Source: Stereum hirsutum FP-91666 SS1
Taxonomy: Eukaryota; Basidiomycota; Agaricomycetes; Russulales; Stereaceae
Reading direction: 5' to 3'
Assembly (NCBI RefSeq): GCF_000264905.1
Contig: NW_006763134.1
Coordinates: 1,631,626-1,695,625, forward strand
Length of the DNA stretch: 64,000 nucleotides
Below, one piece after another: positions 11,764 through 22,272 of this stretch. The notes beneath the pieces are model-generated. The model was given only the letters and a program-made list of their open reading frames with translations. It did not search any database and was not told where the DNA came from. A program made the position numbers and the translations under genes. Position 1 is the stretch's first letter; every line of letters begins with the position of its first letter.

Positions 11764-14342
11764 CTAGGGCAACGTCAACAGGATATCCTTCAGCAAGCCG
11801 AAATTTGGAGTGCCTAATCCAGTCACAGCATCCCAGCCTTCACTCGTCTGCATGAAGAAACAAGTCCCGTAAAGATACCGATCAGCAAGGAGTCGAAACA
11901 GAGCAAACAAACGATTAAAATTCAGACTCACATTGAATCCTGTCGTCCCACATCCGGTATTATGCCCTTCCGTAATATCAGTCAAACCTTTAAATCCAAC
12001 ACTATACAGCATAGGGTTCAAGAAACCAAGCGGCGAAAGACCAGCATCAATACGCTCATTATTGAGAAGTGCGACGACGGCTGCGAAAACCGGAGAACTC
12101 GCTGAGGTCCCGCCGATAGGAGTAGCATCTCCGTCAAAGAAGATGCGGAGGCGATCGCCTTGAGCGGAGACATCAGGGTAGGCACGCCCAGAACTGTGCG
12201 TGGCGAAGTAGTCAGAACTACGGCAGAAGAAAGGTATAAGATAGAGTGCATACGCATTGTACAAGCCGGCGTAGGTCCCATTCGGCAGTGATGAGAGATA
12301 GGTGGTCACAGCATCGTCTTGATAGGATGGACGAGCAAACTGAGAAATCGCATTAACATCGAACAGGCTTTCGAGACCACGGCGGGAGTGAGTTGATGGA
12401 CGTACATAGTTCGAGAATCCACCGCCGGAAAAGAAGCGCGAAACGGCGACCTCGGGGATACTCTGTGTACCACCCACGGTCGTGACACTGAAGATGTGGA
12501 TCCGTCATGTCCATTATATGATGTTTATGAGATGGGAGGCGACATACTACGGGCAGCTGGCAGGGAACTCAGGGATGAAAATCGTCGCGTTCGTCCCATT
12601 ATTCGAGAAACATGTCTGTTCCTTCGGGTCCAGAATACCTAGTATCACTGCTTAGTTACATGGCTAATCAATGAGAGATCGATCGAGGGGTTTACCATCT
12701 CCGACGCCCGAGTCGCCTGAGCTGAACAGTAGGGATACGCCACGAGCACCTAGCTGAGCAAAACCGTTGCATGCAGCGACGGCGTAGTCGTAGGGAACTG
12801 CATAGGTTTTCGACATTGAGTGATGCCAGCAGGAAGGCAGAGAACTGATTCACCTGTTTGTTCGCTGGACGTTGACGAATATAGTGGTCAGTGGATGGTG
12901 ACATCACGGGAAAGACGCAGGTCAACACCTACTCATCACCATACGAGGTCGAAATCGTCTGTGGCACAGAACTCGCATTCAGGACATAGTCCAACCACTT
13001 TTCATCGGCCGCGGATTCAAGAAAGCAACGTCAGAATCTCAACGCGAACCACTGCCTCAAAGACTCTTACATCAAGATAAGGTTCGTTGGAGTCCGTGGT
13101 CGTGATAGCGTCAGCTAAAGTAGACCACAATTAGTGAGTCGCGACATAATATGGAAAGGTATAGACGCACGAGTGAAAGGAGGCGATCCACCGGTCGAGT
13201 AGAACACTCCTTTCGTTGGGTAAGACAGACCCAGACCAAATTGCATGTCCAAGTCCGATTCTTCACCAGGTTCACTTTGGTTGAGTTGACCGCCTGTAAC
13301 AGACGTCAGCTGTCAGTGCCACAACAAGTGATTCACCAATATCGTCGAACACACTGACCATTGATCAAGACGTAGCTGAAGTTGGATCCCACAGCCTCGG
13401 GAACTTGTTCAGCGTAGAAGTCTTGCAAGTCCTGGAAGTTGGCATAATCCTCCAGGTAGCCTAGCAGAACTGTTTTTCAGCGCACAGTTTACTGATTAAA
13501 AACACGCAACCGTACTGACCTGCAAGACCGATCATGTTTCCATTGGTAGTGCTAGCGTTGCCAGTGACATTGTACAGTTCCTTCAAACAAGAAACCGTGA
13601 TGGTGCTGTTGCAACTACCATCAACCACGGTGCCCGATGCAGATGTGATAGTGCCGTTGTTCGCTGAAACTTCTGGGGCATCTTTGATGATACTGATGGA
13701 GGAGCGATGCTTATTGAAACGGCCGAACATAGTTGTCGGCTGCACTCCCAAGACGTGGCCATGAATAGCTTCAGGAAGACCGTAGCTCGTTGTTCGAACG
13801 ATGATCTCTCCGTCAACGGCATGTTTCCACGTGTAATATTTCTGTGTAAAGAGATGAGTTCCAAAAGAATATGTTCTGGAGGGTATGAAATGTGCAAAAT
13901 GGAGCAAATTTACCGTGTTCAACATCTTTTCGGCCAATGCGACCGGAACGCGCACCCTGACCCAGTCACTGCTCTCAGACTTCTTGCAGTCCTTTTCCTG
14001 GATATTATACTCCTCTAACCAACGACCCACAGCATCCATGCTCTCCTCGCTCGGTTTCACCAATTCCTCGACAGTCTCCTTGGACAAATGTGACCCATAC
14101 CTCTCGTGTGTCGGGTCGCTGACCTCATAAAGATGCCTCTCGAGCTCGGAGAAATTCGGCTGCGGAAGCGCGATGCGGAGGTTGATGAAATGATTTGCGG
14201 GAGCTTCACCTATGTTGATCCAGTTACGAGGAGGTTCGATGCTATCTTTGACTTTGCTCGTGGTCCATCGGGCGCTAGGACTAGCAGACGCGACAGTAAG
14301 GAGAGCAAGGAGGACGGGGGTGATACGGCGAGCGACAAGCAT
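11764..14342 (-). CDS. secreted sedolisin (S53) / tripeptidyl-peptidase-like serine protease
   Basis: Acid-active secreted endopeptidase or tripeptidyl peptidase made as a proenzyme. The ATG at 14342 opens a signal peptide ([20 protein letters not shown]). The pro-kumamolisin domain follows, with [36 protein letters not shown] and a linker. The mature domain has [14 protein letters not shown], the catalytic Glu/Asp pair in [17 protein letters not shown], the NEPYLD block, the oxyanion-hole Asp in [13 protein letters not shown] and the nucleophile Ser in [19 protein letters not shown]. The calcium-binding Asp is in [13 protein letters not shown]. The end is [20 protein letters not shown]. All key residues are present, so it should be active. 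The gene has many introns (about nine). Likely role is extracellular protein digestion. Confidence 0.93.
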
Positions 14343-15612
14343 CGTGATGAGCGTCGGTCCTCGCTATCGTGTGGGGCGTTAACAGCACCACGCAGAGTCC
14401 TGTGAAGGCTTTTATGGAAGAAATGTGGATGAAAGCCAGCTGTGCGGCGCTGTCATGATGGGATTCCGCTGACACGCGAGTGAGAAGTTACACCGAAGTG
14501 TAAGGGGACCCCGAAACGGTTGCATCATGATCTCCTCCTCGACACGGCTGCAGAGCTGAATGAAGATAAGCTAAAGTGAGCAAGTACCGAGCATATGTTC
14601 TGCGTGCAAGAGTGATGGAGTCCGACAGAAACCTTCCCGTACGGTGGATGACATGCTTAAGCTTTAGGGCGTGCGAAAATCGGCGGTCGTGCCACATCCA
14701 TCGTTACAGTAATTGTCCAATTTATTTATAACTTATTGGCAACCAGGTTTATACACTACAGGTTGCATAGCAAGGACCGCTCTCTTGTGTTATTCATGCG
14801 TTTTCCATATAGGTTACATCATGACTACGCTGGTAACGATCATTCATTGCTTTTCCCAACGCCACTGTCCGTCCTCGCCACACCATCAACCACCACCGCA
14901 TGGAGGGCTCAATCTTCCACCTCTAACCCTGCACTGATATCGATGTGGGCGGGAGAATGATAGGTATGGGAGGGATAAATGTAGCGGCGAGGGTGGCGTT
15001 GGCTGCCGCTGCAGGGTCGAACAGAGCTGCTCAGGCCGCCCTTGCTTTTATCACTGCACCTGGTGCATGGGATAATGGGAGGTCGGGGAGCATGCCAGCG
15101 TCGAGTAAGGAGCACTCACATCCGCCGTTTAGTAGACCGGGGACGAGTCACAGATATCAGCATCAGCAAGCTCAAGACTATTGCTAGTGCTACTCGTGTT
15201 CTTACCGCCGCCACATGAAACCGCCTCCTCACCCGTCCTGTGAAGCGTGGTCCTTTCGAACAACAAACCTTTAAACCTGGTGTTCGACCAGAATTTTACA
15301 CTTGCCAATATTCGTCACCTTTCACAAAGGCACTGCTCGCGAAAGACAATCCGAGGATAACCTTATGTGTAGCGTCATTGACTCCACTGGAGCTTTAAGG
15401 CATGGTGTTGCGCGTCATCTAGAGGAAAGATCAGTGAGTTAGTTAAGAAAATGAAGGTACAAACATGCCTACTCCTAGAACTCATCGCTCTCCGAATATC
15501 AAACGCAGGGCACCGTAGATAGTGACTGGGGTACGCGGGTATATTGTGGCACTTTTGTACATCGGGTACACAAACTTCTATGACCACAATCCCATTTGAC
15601 TGGGTGGGGCGG
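14343..15612. other. intergenic, no supported gene
   Basis: Contains the protease promoter, with a TATA-like ataaaag (minus strand) near 14,407-14,414. An Ala-rich open frame near 14,945-15,187 has no recognisable domain or splice partner and I do not call it. Confidence 0.5.
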
Positions 15613-16692
15613 CTACTTCATTTTGATCCCTGCCGGTATCTCGACCCACTCATTAACCCACATATACCTCGAAAATGCCATGTACAACCATCTAAACCAG
15701 ACCAATTGACTCTCATGCTGCAGTATCGCTTTCGCCGTCCTCGTATAGTCCGACCCACCCGCGACAAAGACGGGCATCTTAGTTGCGGTGGCCGTGGCGC
15801 CTCTAGGACCACTTGGCTTGGGTTGAAGGTTAAATCGCTCCAAGAAACGGTAGAAGTACAGGTCCAGCTTCGCCAAAAGTGGAGCGCTGACGGAGGTGTA
15901 CTTCGTGACGGTGGGTAGAGTTATCAAGGAGTACGCCCGTGGGCGAGGGTATGTCAGACTACTTGGTGTTTCTGGATTGACGGGGAAGGACGAAAGGAGA
16001 TGGGAGACGCCGTAGAAAAGGGAGTAATGGTTCGGATGAGATGAGATACCCTTCCGATCGAAGGTGAGGATCTGAGCAAACGAGAAGGGAATTCAGTAGC
16101 CGTACGCAGCACCGGTCAACAAATCGTCCTTCGTAGCAAGCAGGGACGTACGGTGGATATTTTATTCTCCACGATATATGGCCGTACGACGTCTGCAATT
16201 AAAGTTGGGCTCCATTTGGCCGTGATGTTATCCTTGAGCTCGCTATATCCGTTGAGCTGGGCAGTGTTCAAATAATCAAACAAACACGCACTCATGATCT
16301 AAAAGCCATCTCCTGTCTCTTGGAACACCCATTACATCCCAACTCTTCTCGAACTCGTTTCTCCTCAGCTCCCCAAGGCCATCAGCATCTCCTACAGATA
16401 GGCAAAGCGAGTATACTCGTGGTGCTACAGAAAATGGATCGTCGTTTATTCCGGGCTGATTTTCTTGGGACAACAGAGCGGTGAGAGTAGGTCCAAAGAA
16501 GAAGCACTCGTCGTCCGGGTGTGCTGTTAAGAGTAGAATTCCTGCAGACGAAATATGGGAGTCTTTGGGTAAAAGGACATCGTGAAGTGACGGTTCAACA
16601 AAGACATTATTTGAATGGAACGGTGAAGCCAGCAGACGAAGAAATATAGCAATTAGGGTAAGACAGAGCGCTATAGGTGGTATAGCCGGCAT
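15613..16692 (-). CDS. N-acetylglucosaminyl-phosphatidylinositol de-N-acetylase (PIG-L / GPI12 type)
   Basis: Second step of GPI-anchor synthesis: removes the acetyl group from GlcNAc-PI on the cytosolic face of the ER. The ATG at 16692 starts a short N-terminal membrane segment (MPAIPPIALCLTLIAIFLRL). The metal-binding family motif TAHPDDECFFFGPT comes next, then YSLCLSVGDADGLGELRRNE. After an intron comes LQDNITAKWSPTLIADVVRP, then ILTFDRKGISSHPNH, whose histidines are the second metal-site motif. The C-terminal exon ends in EWVEIPAGIKMK with stop at 15613. Three or four short introns. Length and motif order match fungal PIG-L. Confidence 0.92.
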
Positions 16693-16750
16693 GGTGGAAG
16701 TGAAGTGTGGCCACTCTGGAGGGCAAGTGTGGCGGGGTAGTGGACACACA

Positions 16751-17008
16751 TTACGTAATTTTGATAGTAAGACAAGGGGAGTTAGCATGACGGATACGAA
16801 ATTCAATTTTGCCATCGCTTGTTTGCCACGAACGACCACCACTTACGGTCGAGGGTGAAACAATTTGGACATCGTAGACGACGACGGGGACGGATTGTTT
16901 CTGAAAACTGTACTGGATACCACTCACCTTCTCTATCTGATGATATTTGACACTCACATCCACAATAGAAGTTGCAGCTAGGGCCTTCAGCGCCAGGCTT
17001 GCGCCCAT
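16751..17008 (-). CDS. possible small hypothetical protein (85 aa)
   Basis: An uninterrupted frame from ATG at 17008 (MGASLALKALAATSIVDVSV) in the 474-nt space between divergent PIG-L and TFIIE alpha. I recognise no domain. The start has the look of a short amphipathic leader, but the frame may just be the shared promoter or 5' leader of PIG-L. Confidence 0.2.
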   Translation of the reverse strand: MGASLALKALAATSIVDVSVKYHQIEKVSGIQYSFQKQSVPVVVYDVQIVSPSTVSGGRSWQTSDGKIEFRIRHANSPCLTIKIT

Positions 17009-17166
17009 TCTTCCCCTCGCGGCTTCCCCACATTACCCCCCGTCTGACATCCTTCATTGCAAGAGTGCGATCTTCGGGATTCCTATCGTCGTGGTCGCGC
17101 CAGCTATTCATCTTGGGCTTCTGACTTCATTGTGCTTCGACACGCTCGACCTGATTTGGAGACCTG

Positions 17167-19167
17167 ATGATCACCGAAGAGGAAAAGGCTACCCTCCGTC
17201 TTCTTGTTCAACATGTCTCTCGCGCATTCTACGAGCCCAAGTTCATTGTCGTTATGGACCAGCTGGCGCGACATGAGGTGTGAGTAATCCAACAATCCTT
17301 CTTGAGATGGCAGACACATGTTCGAGAGGCTCGTGTGGAAGAAAGCTTTACGGTGAAAGTGTGTGAACAGCATAGTGACCTGGTTGTATTAGGCTAAAGG
17401 ACGACGACCTTGCTGGACGGATGGGCTTGCAGCTCAAGGAGCTCAACAAAATCATGGCAGTGCTGGAGAACGACGGTCTAATCCAAGTGTAAGTCCCACT
17501 CCGCTTATGCCTGTCTGATTAGTGGCGGAATCTGAACTTTCTTCATAGTCATAGGCAGAACGAACTTAAGGAAGGCGCCCAGCGTTCTGTTGGCAGGCAA
17601 TATTTCTACTTGGATTACCAGCATTTTTGTAACGTCGTCAAGTGGCGAGTGGCTCACATGCGGCGGACCATCGAGCACGGCTTGCGGAATGTAAGCTCAG
17701 CTAGTTCTGACTATCTTCACTCCAATTCCTCACTCGCCTTGTCTCGCTTTCATCGATATAGGAACTAGACAACAAAGGTTACGTATGCCCGCAATGCGGC
17801 AAATCGTACTCCACGCTCGAGGTTGACAAACTCATGGACTTCGCACTCGGCGCCTTTGTCTGCGAGATCTGCTCCGGTGAACTCATCGACAACGAGAATG
17901 CGGAGAGTGTCAGAGGAAGTCAGGACCGAATGCAAAGGTTCAATTGGCAGATGCGATATATTGTTGAGGGCTTGCGGAAGACCGAACCTATGGTGTTGCC
18001 TGCGTGAGTCGCCATTTCTTCACTGCTCCACGAAGCCCGCCATCCACTAAAATCCTCACTCGTCATTTTGTATCGGGATTGGCTGCTAGGTTCGACGTCA
18101 TCCAATTCATCCACAAAAACTTCACCTCCGCCGACGCCTCCCAGAACGCTTCTAACGAGCCCGGATCCGGCCTCAAAGTCGCTGGATCATCAGGCTCCTC
18201 ACGGAAAGACGACGGTGTCGGTATCGTTCTCTCAACTGACAAAGACGAGGACACGGTTCGGAAAGAGCGGGACGCGGAAGCTGCGGCAAAGAGGCAACAG
18301 AACGCGATGCCAAGCTGGCATATGCAGAGTACGATCACGGGTGATCTGACTGCCCTGGGGATTAAAGAGAGGCAGAGGATAGAGGGGTTGAGTAACGGTA
18401 ACCCTATAATCTTAGGGCCCGATGGATACGATGAGAGTTTGAAGGGTCTAGGCAAGGTGGGGAGTACCGGTGGCACCACGAATGGGTTAAACGGGGGGAT
18501 GCAGATGAATGGGGGAGACGGCATCAATTTGAAGGTGGAGGATGCCAAACCGGATCTTGACTCAAATCCAGAAGCGGATTGTACGTTTTCTTATTCTTTA
18601 CGCATACCATCTATCATGTGCTGCACTGACCACGATGTCTCCGCGACCAGACTACGACCAGTACTACGCCTCTCTTGCCGCGTCGGCTGCTCCATCAGCA
18701 TCGCAGACACCATCAATTTTTCCGATCGATGACTTTGAAGAGGACAAGAAGCCCAACGTGGACTATCTTGACTACATGAATGAGTTCAAGAAGAGGTCAA
18801 GATCCTCTGAAGACGTTGGTGGGGACGGTCGGAAGGTTGCGCGGGTGGATGTTCCTCTACTCAACGGTGCCAACGGTATCAATGGGCATGGAGCCGTGAG
18901 TAATGGGTACCCATACACTAACGGGGTATCCGGAGAGGAGAGTATGGCGCCCACACCTGCAGCTGGCGGGGCAGAGGACGATCCGCTGGTATATGGTGCG
19001 TCGCTTCTTACGATCAGTACCTCCCAATCCCTCGTCACTCACTGAGTCTCCTTGCTCCAGTTAACGGGGAGCCAGTGCCATTTTCGGCGGTTACGGAGGA
19101 ACACCAGGAACTCATGACACCCGAAGAGTACACAACCTACTTCGAAGTCTTCCAGGCCCGGTCATGA
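17167..19167 (+). CDS. tfa1: transcription initiation factor IIE subunit alpha
   Basis: General RNA polymerase II factor that recruits and regulates TFIIH in the pre-initiation complex. Seven or so introns. The ATG at 17167 (MITEEEKATLRLLVQHVSRA) begins the winged-helix domain, continuing through DQLARHEV, LKDDDLAGRMGLQLKELNKI and NVVKWRVAHMRRTIE. The zinc ribbon CPQCGKSY...FVCEIC (C-x2-C-x21-C-x2-C) follows at about residue 130. The segment FNWQMRYIVEGLRKTE is the helix after the ribbon. The C-terminal half is a low-complexity Gly/Asn/Ser linker and an acidic patch (IDDFEEDKKPNVDYLDYMNE), as in fungal homologues. It ends TPEEYTTYFEVFQARS at 19167. Confidence 0.93.
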
Positions 19168-19425
19168 CCATAGTTTTATGGCTGCCATCATACGTTCTAG
19201 TCATCATATCTGGTAGTTTCTCCGTTCTTATCTGTATTGAGATCTTGTGGGTGATGGACGGACTTTTCTATGTACCGTGCAGGTGTGGGGCGAGGTCGTA
19301 TCATGCTATTAAGTTACCGTAGTTTAGATGTACAACTCATAGCCTTACGAGGCCTGTATAATGCGAAGCTTTGTGGTCACAGTAATTCAAAGATTATGGA
19401 ACTTGTTAATGAGCATGCCATAAAA

Positions 19426-20698
19426 TCAACACCACCCATACTTCTGACTCGCCAACCACACTGGGCACTCACCCTCCCCATACCAAGCGACCGCAGCCAA
19501 ATTCTTCGTCCTATTCCTCGTGATCGTGCCCTCGATCTTGGCCGTGCAATCCAATAACTTCTCGTCTACATTCCATGCCAATATCCGCTCGCAGCCTTGT
19601 TCCGCCGCCGCTGTCGCAGCTTCTCGAAGAATTATCTCAAACCGCCACGGTTGGTCCAAAGGGCACCGGATTCTAAGGAAGTGGAGCTCCTTTTTGGCGT
19701 AGTCGAAGAACCATACTGCGTATGTGAGAGTCGATCCCCTCGCGATATCGATAGTATGGGCGGGTTCGGAAGGGGCTTCGTCTGGTTCATCGAGGACGGT
19801 GCCCCAATATTGAGGTGGAGGACGATCCGATGACAATATCCTCCCGTAGAATTTGGATCTGGCGACCAGCCAGGAAAACTCGTCGCCCGTGGTGAGGACC
19901 GCGAACGCGGGCGAGAAGTGATTTGCAACCTCAGATCTAAGAAGATCTGCATCCAGCTGGGCGAGGGAAGCGAAGCTATCTTCACGAATTGGGGAAGGCC
20001 TAGGATGCAGTTCACCACTTGGAACGCCGGCAGATTGGGACGATAGTAAATCTGATACCTTCCAGTACGTTTCGCGGGAGGATTGTATGTGCCACCCTGG
20101 CGGACCACACCTGGAGTAAAAGGTCCCCACGCCAGAGTACAAAAAAGACAGAATGGCAGGCCCGTGTTTGTCGTGAAGCTCATCGACCAAGGCGGAAAGA
20201 TGAACATGAAGAAGGGACATCATGGCGGAGGCGTAGCCCCTATGACGAAAATGGGGCGGGGTGAAGACGTGGGTTATCGAGTAGGCGGCTTTATCCCTAG
20301 ATTGTCCAGACGGAGAGGAACCCACGACAACAGTACGCTTTATAGTAGCTACTGAGGAGAGGAAGCCTATGGTTGTCACATCGTCTTCTGGGACGAGGAC
20401 CCTACAATACAACAGGACGTCTTTAGCAGCGGCTCACTCAATACTAGTAGACTACACTGCTCACCAATAACACTGTCTCCCATCTCGAGCATATGGCTCA
20501 TTACCTAGAACGGTGGCCCGATAGATGTGTTGCTCCGAAGTTAGTGGCCCAGACGGGTCATATCGCTGAACAAGAGCCAATTGTCTGTAAACCCCATTAG
20601 TGTCTTCACCATTCGTTCACTGGATCCAGAGCCTACGTTTGTTCAGCTGTGGCGCGAACTACAACCAAGCCCGATGTTCTGTCTGCAGGCGAGACCAT
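19426..20698 (-). CDS. LYC1-like GNAT N-acetyltransferase
   Basis: Related to yeast Lyc1, the lysine N6-acetyltransferase of lysine breakdown. Three coding exons: 20698-20637 starts MVSPADRTSGLVVVRATAEQ, which joins (intron 20585-20636) to TQLALVQRYDPSGPLTSEQH, then to CYWVLVPEDDVTTIGFLSSV after a third exon border. The acetyl-CoA loop region VFTPPHFRHRGYASAMMSLL is the GNAT Q/R-x-x-G-x-A/G motif. The long C-terminal part has a second domain typical of LYC1 proteins (FSWLVARSKFYGRI, VWFFDYAKKELHFLRI) and ends SQKYGWC. Family fit is good over the whole length; lysine as substrate is inference. Its 3' end faces the TFIIE alpha stop 260 nt away. Confidence 0.85.
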
Positions 20699-21407
20699 TG
20701 TTTACCAAGTGGAAGTGGCGTCGATTGGAATCTGTTCAACGTATATATAATCGATGAGGGCTTGAGCTCTTATGTGGATCAGCTTGCTCGACGGAAGTTG
20801 GAGCGAAGTAGACGACGTGGGAAAATATATGGAAGCGATGGCTGATCGGAAGCGACCTCCTGTGTTCAAGCACATCGACGCCACCGTTCCACTGCTTCAT
20901 GATTTTCAGTAACTTGGCCCCACATGTACACTCATGTATGGGTATGAACTATTGAGATGTCAACGCTCTTCACGGGGAACGACCTTAGTGAGGTCTCCAA
21001 AGTACCTGAGGATCTTCCTTGGCGGCCTCTCCTGGACGCCCGAAGACCTCCGCCTGTTACTATCACTTTCCGAGTGTTCGACACCCTAGACTGACATTGT
21101 TGCAGAGCCATGCGAGGAAATTGTATCTGCATATTTCAATGAAAGATAGAGTGTGGCGCTGGCGGTATTCATCTGACTAAGAGCTTTCGCCGAGCAAATA
21201 CAAGGAATACAAGAACAATTGAAGGTGGATGGGTGCTGTGTAGTAGAATGCACAGCCAGTCTACGGATGACTGGTGAGGAAAGTGGGTATGTAGAAGAGT
21301 CACGATGACTGCTACCGACCTCAGTATTATGACAGTCTCCGACGCGATTGTCACGACGAATAGGGTACCTAGGAATACACTTCGTGGGCGATCGTCTTCG
21401 ATAAACA
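20699..21407. other. intergenic, no supported gene
   Basis: A minus-strand frame at 21,169-21,411 reads as two hydrophobic segments (FLGTLFVVTIASETVIILRS) but lies beyond the stop of the small candidate upstream and shows no family motif. I treat it as unassigned. Confidence 0.45.
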
Positions 21408-21883
21408 TCATTGTTCTTTGGGCTTGGGCTTCGGTTTGGGTTTACTTGGGCCACCGACGTGTGGACGAGATGGACGACCGAAATTCGCCATGGGCACGTC
21501 ACCACTGCGCAAAAGTTGGATCAGACAAGACACAGACGTAAGGATGTTTATTGCTTGACTTACACTCCATTCTCGCTGGACTCGGATGGCCTGGATGGAG
21601 AAGAGGCGAGTTGGGGAGCTCTCTCCCACGAATAGAGAGAGTATGGTGCGCACTTTGATGATAGATCATGATCTTCTTGAGTACTTTCAGGTTCCTCAGA
21701 ATAACCGATGGTAGGACCCAAATCATGGTGATTTATGCTAAAGAATGTGTGAGCCCATTGATGTGTTACTTGCCATTGTGAGTTATGATGAACATACTTC
21801 ATTGAGTCTGCTGCACGATTCTGTCCATCTGCATTTCCTTCCACGAGTGTTTCTGTGTTAGGCGTATTCGTGAGGGGGGACAT
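21408..21883 (-). CDS. small hypothetical protein, two introns, Pro-Lys repeat tail
   Basis: The ATG at 21883 reads MSPLTNTPNTETLVEG. Two introns with clean borders (gtatgttc...ttag and gtaagtc...gcag) join three exons into about 118 residues. The second exon is hydrophilic and Ser/Pro-rich (SWERAPQLASSPSRPSESS). The third ends in a Pro-Lys run (PSKPKPKPKPKEQ) before the stop. No domain is recognised. The splice sites favour a real transcript, but the composition is low-complexity and there is no family support. Confidence 0.35.
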
Positions 21884-22272
21884 GGGGGTAAGGTGTCAAG
21901 GTCGATGCGGAGCGGCCTCAAGTTGACACCGTGACCACAGCTTCCAAGTACGGACGGGCGGCTTATACCGTGCCGCGGTATGCCGCGGAAGCAAAAACCA
22001 AGGTACTAAAAGCTCCGTATGTTTTCGCTGTTCACCGTCCTGCTATGACCTGTACCACGCGTCGTCTCGCTGTCATTCTGGTTAGGTATGGAATATTCGA
22101 CTTGTTGTATTTCGACGTCCCACCATATACTTAACGACTTCACGATGACTATGACACTCATAGATCTCATTATGGAATATCCGTGCCACCATCCGCCTCT
22201 GGCGCTAGTCTTTTTTTCAATGGCTTCTGTTGACCCGCTTCACCATAATGATGCAGATCCACAATTTGAAGG
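21884..22272. other. intergenic promoter region
   Basis: Divergent space between the small minus-strand candidate and the large plus-strand gene. A short palindrome, ccgcggtatgccgcgg, lies at about 21,973-21,988. Confidence 0.4.

Noticed and set aside
14945..15187. Ala-rich frame (AARVALAAAAGS)
   Set aside because: Low complexity, no start context, no splice partner and no domain.
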